A program made the position numbers and the translations under genes. 64,000 nt of DNA from Angiostrongylus vasorum (Eukaryota > Nematoda > Chromadorea > Rhabditida > Metastrongylidae), in the NCBI GenBank assembly GCA_018806985.1, contig JADANN010000382.1, positions 19,918 through 83,917 on the forward strand. Reading direction: 5' to 3'. The notes under the pieces were generated by a model. It was given only the letters and a program-made list of their open reading frames with translations, was not told the DNA's origin and made no database searches. Shown in pieces: positions 56,431 to 64,000 of this stretch (position 1 is its first letter; every line of letters starts with the position of its first letter).

Positions 56431-56469
56431 CTCAAAAGACCGGCTTTCTTTATAACTGGGCATAAATGA

Positions 56470-56490
56470 CTGATATATATATATATATAT
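56470..56490. repeat. Short (TA)n run
   Basis: GATATATATATATATATATTT immediately left of a PLE terminal fragment. Confidence 0.9.
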
Positions 56491-56499
56491 TTATGTTAT

Positions 56500-56630
56500 C
56501 TTGTAAACTGGTCTTGTTGAGCTGATGCGAGGTTAGCATAGGTTTCGTCGTCGTTGTCGTTGTCGTTGTTGTTGTTGGTGTTGTTCGCCGATGAATTCCG
56601 TTTCGGCGATTTCACCTTCTTCAGAGCCGT
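56500..56630 (-). mobile_element. PLE terminal-repeat fragment with decayed hammerhead
   Basis: It matches 10325-10447 in order: GAGCTGATGCGAGGTTAGC, the GTCGTTGTTGTTGGTGTTG tract, then TTTCGGCGATTTCACC and TCTTCAGAGCC. On the minus strand CTGAAGA and CGAAAC are present, but the cleavage triplet GTC reads GGA. The direct neighbour on the right is an RTE-a 3' end. Confidence 0.7.
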
Positions 56631-56639
56631 GCTGTTACG

Positions 56640-56905
56640 AGTCGAAGATAAGGTGTATTGGACACATAATGCGTATGAACGACATTCGATGGAAAAGACG
56701 TTAGTGACTGGATTCCTCGCGATGTTAAACGCACTGCAGGAATACCACTAAATCGATGCTCAGAGTTGGTCACGAAAAGCCCAGAAAAAGGATATGATGC
56801 TGTACGAGTGCCTACAACGGGCAGAACTCACTGGGCTGTTGTAAGCGACGGGGAAAAATAGAAGATTTACTGGCGTCCGCTCGATTCACTCGACGATCAA
56901 CAAAA
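56640..56905 (+). mobile_element. RTE-a 3'-end fragment
   Basis: AGTCGAAGATAAGGTGTATTGG, ATGCGTATGAACGACATTCG and GGGCAGAACTCACTGGGCTG correspond to the last ~270 bases of RTE-a (AGHVMRMND... to the end), followed by ACTACAGGTAATGCAGG. Confidence 0.8.
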
Positions 56906-57212
56906 CTACAGGTAATGCAGGCGATCGCAAGGTTTGCAAATTTAGAATGCAAATGAGTGTTAAAAATTGGGCAATAAAATGTTATGCGACTGTGGCATGT
57001 AGTGATTATTGTGGAGAATCGAACATACCCCGGTAGAGTAAGTGGAAATTTGATTCTGGTATAGTTTACATTTGAAAAGGTTAGCATGTTGTGTTCTTGT
57101 GGACCGAAGGGAAGATCTATTGCTTTCTGCTAGTTCTGATCGGGCGGCGACAATTTTCTGAAACTAAATTATTTCTGTCCATGGTTCCTGAATCTGATCG
57201 TCTAACTCGTCA

Positions 57213-57482
57213 GCATGGCAACCTTATCGGGAAGCTGAGTCTTTGCTGGAAGCACTTTTAGTCATGGTAGGACAGTCTAAATGTGACACTGAATCCATCA
57301 TTCTAATGGGTTCGTCTCCAACTGTTCCTCACAGGTTCGTTCAGTGTGGTGTGCTATCTCTCGTATTAAAGTCGAAATCAATAATTGAAGTGGAAATGAA
57401 AAAAGACTGGCCACTCAAGTACGATGTAGGGGCGGAACTTTTGAAGAATGAATTAGAAACCAGAACAGCGCAGCGAAGTTAA
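57213..57482 (+). CDS. Unrecognised ORF
   Basis: Frame open from about 57213 to TAA near 57482, with ATG at 57243: MLEALLVMVGQSKCDTESII and later VEMKKDWPLKYDVGAELLKN. Composition is protein-like, but there is no family match I know, and splice sites are unclear (CCTCACAG at about 57332 could be an acceptor). Confidence 0.2.
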   Translation, partial: AWQPYREAESLLEALLVMVGQSKCDTESIILMGSSPTVPHRFVQCGVLSLVLKSKSIIEVEMKKDWPLKYDVGAELLKNELETRTAQRS

Positions 57483-57864
57483 ACGAAATGTCTTGGAGAA
57501 CGAAGAAGTGTTGTTTGTTCTTAATATAGGTAAGAACGGCGTTTCAGTCCAGAATTAGGGCAGGGAACTAGAAGAATCTACCAAGGGGATTAGTACGACC
57601 CATAAGCTGTGCATAAATGCTAGAAGCTGAGGTTTTCGTTGGTGATTCATTGAATTCATTGAGGTTTATCAATCTTTACAGAATAAAGCGCAGCTTTTTC
57701 AAATAAATCGTCTTCATTTTTTTCCTTATGTGACAAAATCGAAAAGAAATAGGCAAAGCAAAAAATCGAAAGCTATAGACAATAAGATGGCAAATACTAG
57801 TCGTAAAATGTCTTGCTGGCACATCATATAATCGTTCCCGAGATCGACCTTCTGTTAACCTCGG

Positions 57865-58325
57865 CATTGGATTATAAATGTGTCGCTTTCTTCGTCAGCA
57901 ATCCGAGGTTCTTATTTAGCGCACGTTTGCTTTCATACACATGAGACACAGACAGCACAACGGCAGGTGACTTTTCGGCAGTATCGCTTTCTTTAGAGCC
58001 TCAAACGGCATGATAATAAGTAATTTACAAGGTCAAACGCTACAAACAGCATAAATAAAAAAGATCGTAATCTGAACGACAATCACAGTATAACGGCTTC
58101 TCGAAAAAACCCACCGTTTTTTTCATCTGTCTTCACTTTTTTCAAGAAATGTTTCGACTTCATCTGAGCCGGCGGTCCTTTCTCGATGGTCCAAAGTTGT
58201 TCCTCTTCTCGATGTGGCGTCTTGGTCTCGCATCAGAACCCGGATTTTCGTCAGCTGAGCATCTCGAATGAGCCGAACAACAGCCGCGACGCTCTTTTAT
58301 ACATCGCGGCTGGTGTTGATATGAT
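57865..58325 (-). mobile_element. PLE terminal repeat, minus strand
   Basis: 58010-58265 is the reverse complement of the 5' terminal repeat at 49690-49990, including the coding-like VETFLEKV region. 57865-58005 matches the 3' region at 48753-48910. A hammerhead-like remnant at 57962-58000 has mutated cores (CTAAAGA for CTGANGA, GAAAAGTC for GAAACGTC). Confidence 0.7.
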
Positions 58326-58424
58326 TATCAGCTGTTGATAAATTGTTTTGCTATTCGCTACCTACTAGCTAACACAATACCGACTGCTGCAGGATGGATT
58401 ATCGGTTGAAAAACAAAGCTCAGT

Positions 58425-58860
58425 CTTCCAGAAGGAAGGAAGCTTCCGCTGGACATGGGATTCTCATAAAGGCACAACTCATGCGAAAACCGACTATTTT
58501 TCTCAGACAGTTGGTGGCGCTTTCTACGTCTATCGGTAGTCATACTATCCCGTACTCTGTCCGACCACCGCCTTCTTCGTGCGAAGATTCGATTCAGCCT
58601 CAATATGCAAAGAATTTATTTTATCGATCAAAAACTAGTCAGGTTCCACATGGCGAAAACACTATGGAAGATATCCCATCCAACTGTCACTGGTAGATCA
58701 AGCGAAACTGGGCCGAAGTCTGCGAGCTGCTTGTCCAAGGATTTAAAAGTTGTGCTTGATTCGCCTCAATTCCCCAGCCAAGAAGGTCAGAGTTCACCTC
58801 CATTATCGCTAAGCAGTTGCTTCAAAAAAGAGGAACCTGGACGTTGAGACGAAACACACT
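58425..58860 (+). pseudogene. RTE-b endonuclease C-terminal fragment
   Basis: One frame reads RWTWDSHKGTTHAKTDYFSQ then TVGGAFYVYR, equivalent to the endonuclease block WTWES...G..H.EIDHI...RR. It is followed by linker-like text (KKRNLDVET near 58840). Stops occur at about 58530 and 58640. With 59690-60745 on the same strand it may be one RTE-b copy split by a DR-C insertion and a rearrangement. Confidence 0.65.
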
Positions 58861-58964
58861 TAAAAGGATTAGTAACAAATGCTTGTTGCAGAAATGCTTT
58901 TTTTCGTCAGTACAAGCAAAAAAAACTGTTAAAAGCAGCATGAAAAAAAGAAACTTATTTACTT

Positions 58965-59270
58965 ACTTGACACTTGAACGGAATCACCACTTTTCGGAGA
59001 TTCCATTGTGGTTCCCTGGAATCTTGAGGTCAACATGGCCAAGGTCTGCCCCAGGTCTTCACCACCACTGGAAGTCGCACCCTTTACGGATCAGAGGGCG
59101 ATTCGCCACAATGCCGCTTTGATAGCAGGACGGTGGTGGATCCTGGATGGAAACGCCGGACCCTTTCTCAGGTTGGGAGACCTAGCCAGGGAGATGAATT
59201 TCCTCGTTGAATATCGCAGCCCGACACCCAGGAACACCTACTAGATACGATGAGCCGATAACCAGTTGGG
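58965..59270 (-). repeat. DR-C copy, minus strand
   Basis: The reverse complement shows AGGTGTTCCTGGGTGTCGGG, CGTTTCCATCCAGGATCC in a rearranged middle, GGTGGTGAAGACCTGGGGC and the 3' tail TCAAGTGTCAAGTAAGTAAA. It lies between RTE-b pieces. Confidence 0.75.
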
Positions 59271-59364
59271 AGGAAATAACGAAACTGTCTGAACGTACAT
59301 ATGGTTCTCCCAACCTGTATAAGACGCCTTTTTCCTTTTCCCCATTTCGAACTCCTTTTTTCCT

Positions 59365-59640
59365 TGGGTACGTTAAAACATCAGTGGGAAAGCTTTATTT
59401 TCGTGGTGCTGTTCGGACAACAGCCAGACAAAGGTTCTTATGTAGGATAGGTCCACTCCTTGATGCCGGTGGACGACCATTGATAGGATTGCATTTGTTT
59501 CGACGCTGTCGAAAGTTTTTCGCACTCGACAAAAGCCAGAAACAGAGGCAAGTGCTATTCTCGACAAGCTTCTGTGACCCTGACACGGCATCCTGCTATG
59601 GAATCGAAAATAAATTCCTGTCGAAACGTTGCTCACTCAA
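59365..59640 (-). mobile_element. RTE-b RT fragment, inverted
   Basis: The minus-strand frame includes RKTFDSVETNAILSMVVHRH and GVDLSYIRTF, the RT motif-A region (KAFDSVE). It faces the plus-strand copy starting at 59690, whose equivalent block is KTFNSVEMNAIQSELVDEGV near 59935, so the two form a small inverted repeat. Confidence 0.7.
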
Positions 59641-59689
59641 ATGGTTGTGAACTATAGATCAATGGAGGATGTATCTACGGTCATTCTGC

Positions 59690-60745
59690 CCAAAAGATTA
59701 GTAAAGAGATCTTTGCGGCTACTGTTCGATGTGCTTTTTGGGTGTGCTCTGGGAGGTCTTCAGCAGGATTGTTCTGGTGCGCATCGGGGGCATTGGATGG
59801 GGTGCAACCATTTGAGCAAGCAAGATTTCGACGGAAATTTTGTGAAACAGACCACGTTCAAATCGTGTCCAGCGTCATATAATTCAGTCGAGAGTACTAT
59901 TTCTCGATTCTCCCAACCTAGCCGACTAGAAGAAAACGTTCAACAGCGTGGAAATGAATGCAATCCAATCAGAGCTCGTTGATGAAGGAGTGGACGCATC
60001 CTATGTGCGAACACTAGTAGACTTTTATCGAAACTAGTCCACGAAAACACACCTTTTCCCATCGACCTCTTACCATAACAGAAGTGGTTCGCCAAGGCTA
60101 CACCACACCACTAAAGCTGTTTTTTTACTGCCGTATTGTAGTCGATGATGAAGTCACTCGATTGTGGAGAGAGAGCCCTAGGTGTTGATGAGAAATTTCT
60201 ACCAATTCTTCGTTTTGCTGAAAACACCGTCACCTTCTCAAGAAGTACCAGTGAAGCAGAGGTGGTGATCAATGGACTCAACGAAGCAGGAATGAAAGAG
60301 TGGGCAACGAATAAATCGGAACCAGACCCAGTTCATGAAGAAGGCTCAGTGTGCGAAGGCGATCAAATCGAACTCGGAGGTTCTGTAATTTCACAGATTT
60401 CTTCGTAGGTGTACTTTGACGTTCAGTAAACATGGAGAACAACATAAACGAAAAACTAGACAGAAGAAAGAAAGCAGCGCGAATCATATTCGGGTCCCTC
60501 AACGAAGCCACGAACTAACTGAAGGACTCGAAAATTCGCACTCACTTTTTTGATACAGCGGTTCTTCCAGCGCTCTGTTAAGCTGCGCAGACGTGCAGTG
60601 ATACTTCAATCACGTCAAGAATTCTGCGCATTAAGCTTTCGAACGATGTGTTCTGGAATTTAACCGGTACACACAACATATAGCTGGAAAGGTAAGATCT
60701 GATCTTCGAAATCTGTCAGTTTTCGAGATCCGGAAAAATATACAT
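59690..60745 (+). pseudogene. RTE-b LINE, RT fragment
   Basis: The reading passes ARFRRKFCETDHVQIVSSVI at about 59820, a motif-A region at about 59935, VDASYVRTLVDFYRN equivalents near 60000, and LRFAENTVTFSRSTSEAEVV at 60215. Here the catalytic FADD has become FAEN, removing both aspartates. LNEAGMKEW and GDQIELGGSVI follow, with decayed C-terminal text to about 60745. Multiple frame shifts; inactive. Confidence 0.75.
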
Positions 60746-61259
60746 TGATAGTGACTCTGAAAGGAAGGAGGACTTGCCTTGCATAAAGGAGAACTAAAAG
60801 AATTACCACATGTGTGTTCATTGCGGAGCATCTCTAACATGGAGCAGCCACTCATATCAGTTGCAAATGTTAATCATTAAATTGCCAGAGTAGCTCTCGA
60901 TAAAGTCTCCAATAGTCCTTGTCCTATGAAGTAACTCCTTTGGCGCCGCCCATTTTTGTCATAAGGCTATTTATTTCTGCACTCTTAGTGTAGGGTTACT
61001 CAGTGGTAATTCCAGGTGATATTCCATGAAGATCGATTAAACTGTACTGCAGTTTGCCGGAGTTTAAGGAGCTGACGCGAACCTTTTTTTTTCTTGGAAT
61101 GCGCTGTCGCGTGCACCATTCAGTCGACTCAATTGTAAATTTCTCGCCGAGTCAATGTGCCGGATAGAAACCTGCATAAGTGCATGCACACCCACTCGCT
61201 CATCTGTGAGTACAGTTAACTGTGTATGAAAGATGGTAGACAGTGCTATACACAGCAGG
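60746..61259. other. Spacer, nothing recognised
   Basis: No repeat copy or exon recognised. Confidence 0.4.
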
Positions 61260-61535
61260 CGCCTGTAGCGTAGTGGCAAGCGGAGCTTGGCAATACACAC
61301 GTCATCGTTGGTGGTTCGATGCCGTTTTGTCGGCTCACCAAGCCATCCATATCTCCTTGCAAAATTGGTGCAAGACTCTCTTGGATAATAGCAGCAATGC
61401 CAGGATACATCGTTAGGCCAACGAAAGTCTTTCTTTAAGCGTCATATGCTTTCTGTCACCCGTAACGATGCTTAATGAAGTCGAATGCATTGCAAAACAA
61501 TCAGCGATTAAGCATCGATGAATGCTTTATTCGTT
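61260..61535 (+). repeat. SINE-A copy with perfect B box
   Basis: CCTGTAGCGTAGTGGCAAGC (A box) and GTGGTTCGATGCC (perfect GGTTCGANNCC B box at about 61312), ~45 bases apart. CAGGATACATCGTTAGG and ACGATGCTTAATGAAGTCG follow; the 3' end is diverged (GATTAAGCATCGATGAATGC). Confidence 0.75.
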
Positions 61536-61899
61536 CTGCAGAGCACACAATAAGACCAAGCTCCTGAATTCGGCTAATCATTCCGTGGCACATATATCGT
61601 TGTCTCTGTTGCGTATTTGTCCTCTTATTCAACAACGAATGGCGCGCAGTGCAGACCTCATTTCAAACACTTAGAAGTAATTCATCTGTGATCGTTTAGA
61701 TCCTGAAAAAAATTGGACCTAAATGCAATGATCGTCGTTTCGCTCCAGCGTAAAGCGCCTATTACTGTTTTATGTCGTACGGGTTATTGTGTCTACTAGT
61801 AGAAGCGGTTCTTAACTTCTACTTCCTTCCATTCGTTTACATGACTCCTCGATATGGTGCTTTACATAGCTTGAATTTGCTGAGACTCTTAACGTAATG

Positions 61900-62335
61900 G
61901 TAATTTTTTTATTTGCTGTCTATTACAGTTTTTCACAGCACGGTATTATGTGGAATACAACCATAAACATGCTGAGAAAAAAAGTAAGGTTTTTGGTGGG
62001 CAGCAGATAAAAAGATAACGTTGTGATTTCAAGTACACCCTCAGCTTAACTGGGTTCAGTGCCGATTTAGGCTCCCCAGATCAACCCCGCTGACGCGTGA
62101 TTGCCGAATGCACTAGTGAATAGAAGATTAGCTAAGAGATCGGCTTAAGGAAGGACCCGCACAGTGTAATGGTGAACGCGCTAGCTTCCAGTAAGGACAA
62201 TAGCGCGTTTGTTTCCACCGCAGACACCTGCGGTCCGAACTTTTGCAAATATCTCAGCATCATTGAAGTTATATTTCGCAATATACCTTGCCATTAAAAA
62301 AGAGTAGGCAGCAAATAAAACGGGTTAAGATTGTA
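61900..62335. repeat. SINE-D inverted pair (partial left arm, full right arm)
   Basis: Left arm 61900-61985 is the antisense 3' end only (CAGCACGGTATTATGTGG). Right arm 62035-62335 is a full sense copy: CTCAGCTTAACTGGGTTCAG, GCTCCCCAGATCAACCCCG, GTAATGGTGAACGCGCTAGC, AGACACCTGCGGTCCG, TTTTGCAAATATCTCAGC and ATACCTTGCCATTAAAAAAG. Confidence 0.7.
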
Positions 62336-62374
62336 ATATCTTAGAATCATTGCGGTTACAGTCCACATGTGATT

Positions 62375-62508
62375 TGCGAGTCATTGGAAAGGCCGGATAT
62401 GCATTCAGTAACCTCGGAACGATGCTTAATGAAGTTGAATGCATGGTGCATGCCTCAGGGATTGATCAACGCCGAGATTTGTTTAGAATTTATCCTTTAT
62501 CCTTTAAC
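62375..62508 (+). repeat. SINE-A copy, 3' half only
   Basis: AGTCATTGGAAAGGCCGGAT, ACGATGCTTAATGAAGTTG and TTGATCAACGCCGAG. The tRNA-like head is missing, a 5' truncation of the sort seen with retroposition. Confidence 0.75.
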
Positions 62509-62813
62509 ATCATATACGATACTGTCTTTTCTGCAATTCCTTAGACTTCTTCCGCCGATTAGCAGCTTAAGGACTTGAGGACTTGGCACGCTTACGTGAG
62601 TGGCTCGTTTCGTTCTTACACTTGCTCTCCGTTCTATTGTTCTAGTAGTTTCCAGTTGCTGTACGTTTGTTGTGCTTTTCATATCGTTATAGTTATATAT
62701 TGTTCAATTCCTTTGGTGTTTATATGTTGCCGCCACCAATCGTTACTTATTTTTTCCACACATTTATCTAAATGTTCCATTTTTTTTCTTCTTCTATTTC
62801 TAGGAGGCATCAA

Positions 62814-63089
62814 TCGACATTTCACATGTCGATCCTGTCACCCTTCAGATCGGGCAGGTGAATGGTTTTCTCACTCCGCTTTCAATCTGTTTGCACCTCA
62901 TAAGATTTTTCGCTAGTTTTTTAACAGTTCCGTCATTAAAGCGTCATATTCTGTACATTTTCACTCTTTAGCTGTCTTATAGCGCCGACTATAGTGTATC
63001 GTGCAGAAACATCACAGGCGCTGAGCATTGTTCCTCAACGGCGAAGCATCTCACTTGGACACAGAGAGCTGCGGAATGCAAGCACGTAG
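62814..63089 (+). CDS. Two-exon gene cassette, copy 3 (open)
   Basis: Exon 62814-62857 (acceptor TATTTCTAG, donor GGGCAG/GTGAATG) encodes EASIDISHVDPVTLQ or similar. Exon 62993-63089 (acceptor TCTTATAG, donor ACGTAG/GTGAAG) encodes PTIVYRAETSQALSIVPQRR then SISLGHRELRNAST without the internal TAA that breaks copies 1 and 2. This copy may be closest to the functional gene. The protein family is unknown to me. A PLE terminal fragment with a hammerhead-like motif follows at 63155. Confidence 0.45.
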
Positions 63090-63154
63090 GTGAAGCTTAG
63101 TATCTGAATCAAATTATGTTGAACTGTTATGAACAAGTCCCAGTCGCAACACCA

Positions 63155-63260
63155 CGGATCTGAGGAAGGCGAAACCGTCGAAACGTCAGCCATCAAACAA
63201 GAACGACAACGACCACTTATACCAACGTCGCTTCAGCTCAACAAGGGCATTTCTTAAGAA
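63155..63260 (+). ncRNA. PLE terminal fragment with hammerhead-like motif
   Basis: GGAT, CTGAGGA (63170-63176), AGGCGAAACCGT, CGAAAC GTC, AGCC on the plus strand. Core elements are intact, and stem I can form 3 of 4 pairs. ACAAGAACGACAACGACC and GCTTCAGCTCAACAAGG, the reverse complement of 10325-10400, follow. Confidence 0.55.
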
Positions 63261-63569
63261 CATGTAGGTAAATACATCGATTGTTTATGCGGAGGTTCGT
63301 AGAAAGTAAGTCTTTTGAGTTATTCTATCGAATTCGTTTTCGTGTTTGCGTGGAGGGATTGTATATGCTAAACGGTTTCCGTTCTTAAGCAAAGATGTGT
63401 TGTTTTCGTTAGTGTTTCTACAAAGCGGTTAGTACTGCTTACAAAAAAACCGGCATCCTGCTTAACTGTTATTTTGACGAGCGGGTACGGGGTTGTTACA
63501 ACACTATTATTTGAACAGTTGCAATTTCGTTCTTTGGAAGGCTCCCACTTTATTACAGATCAGTGCCGT

Positions 63570-64000
63570 GGTTAATAAGAAGTCGGTCTTGAGGATTGCT
63601 TCCTATTTCCTTCATGTGTTTGCGTCGTTCTCTTGTTCAGCAATCGGGAGGTTGTTAAAGAGCATACATTTGTTTCGATAGAAAAACACAATACAACACA
63701 ACAGTACCCGACGTTTCGGCAGTATCGCCTTATTCAGAGCCTGGAATGGTATACTGGTTTACAATTTACTGGACCAAACGCTCCAAAAACACTTACAAAA
63801 AGACGAAAAACTCTATGGCAATTACATGATCAACAGCTTCTCAAAAAACTCACCGCTTTTTTTCCGTGACTTCTAATGAGGAATACTGGAACAGCTGATT
63901 ATAGTCGAATATGGTTGATGATTGCACCATACCACATCAGAAATTGATGCGAACATACGGGTTTCAGGTCGCATATGACCTCTGGGCATTCATCCCTGCT
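63570..64000 (-). mobile_element. PLE 3' end, runs off the window
   Basis: Almost the same as 48753-49164: GAAAAACACAATACAACACAA, GACGTTTCGGCAGTATCGCC, ACTCTATGGCAATTACATG and CATATGACCTCTGGGCATTC. It is a minus-strand PLE tail; coding sequence would be expected to continue past 64000. The hammerhead-like motif at 63706-63742 has CTGAATA in place of CTGANGA. Confidence 0.75.

Overview
The window looks like a repeat-saturated stretch of a nematode chromosome. The best guess is a strongylid (hookworm-like) worm, inferred from the retroelement families, the short introns ending in T-rich TTTCAG-type acceptors, a mariner copy, hammerhead-bearing Penelope-like elements and a PAZ-type Argonaute relic. 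There are no operons, Shine-Dalgarno sites, rRNAs, CRISPR arrays or other bacterial features. Almost every long open frame is a broken retroelement or the shadow of one. Family names used here (RTE-a, RTE-b, SINE-A, SINE-B, SINE-D, DR-C) are working labels, not database names.

Transposable elements. (1) RTE-like LINEs with an AP endonuclease and a reverse transcriptase. RTE-a lies at 2541-4862, 5836-7075(-), 30185-32505, 34045-36180(-) and a nearly full-length 43745-47165(-), plus small pieces. RTE-b lies at 32780-34015, 56105-56430(-), 58425-58860, 59365-59640(-) and 59690-60745. (2) Penelope-like elements (PLEs) with RT and GIY-YIG domains and hammerhead-like terminal repeats lie at 10325-14330, 48375-53997, 56500-56630, 57865-58325 and 63155-64000. 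(3) A dead mariner lies at 47299-48075 and a possible Tc1-like scrap at 40958-41233. (4) There are three short families with tRNA-like A and B boxes: SINE-A (nine copies), SINE-B (three) and SINE-D (many, several as inverted pairs and one as a tandem array inside a PLE). (5) DR-C is a ~400-bp dispersed repeat with a 5' hairpin.

Host sequence survives between the elements. A minus-strand multi-exon gene at 20221-21617 has three consecutive exons that splice in phase, and there are further likely minus-strand exons at 17654-17958, 22440-22722, 25140-25686 and 26025-26325. Terminal exons lie at 14827-15083 (+) and 8704-8868 (-), and a decayed membrane-protein-like gene lies at 7225-8434 (-). I could not assign functions to these. 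A clear Argonaute pseudogene (N/L1, PAZ, L2, MID pieces with in-frame stops) lies at 38667-40322. Next to it are two decayed secreted-protein genes, one a small cysteine-rich peptide interrupted by a single TGA (42043-42291). Three related two-exon cassettes (27300-27582, 29775-30084, 62814-63089) are copies of one gene segment.

Layout: 0-2 kb sparse; 2-7 kb SINE and LINE; 7-9 kb decayed host gene; 9.4-14.8 kb PLE plus SINE array; 15-27 kb mostly host gene with intronic repeats; 27-30 kb duplicated cassettes; 30-36 kb LINE cluster; 36-42.3 kb host relics including Argonaute; 42.7-54 kb SINE, LINE, mariner and PLE pile-up; 54-64 kb mixed fragments. Coordinates of degenerate elements are good to roughly 10-30 bases.
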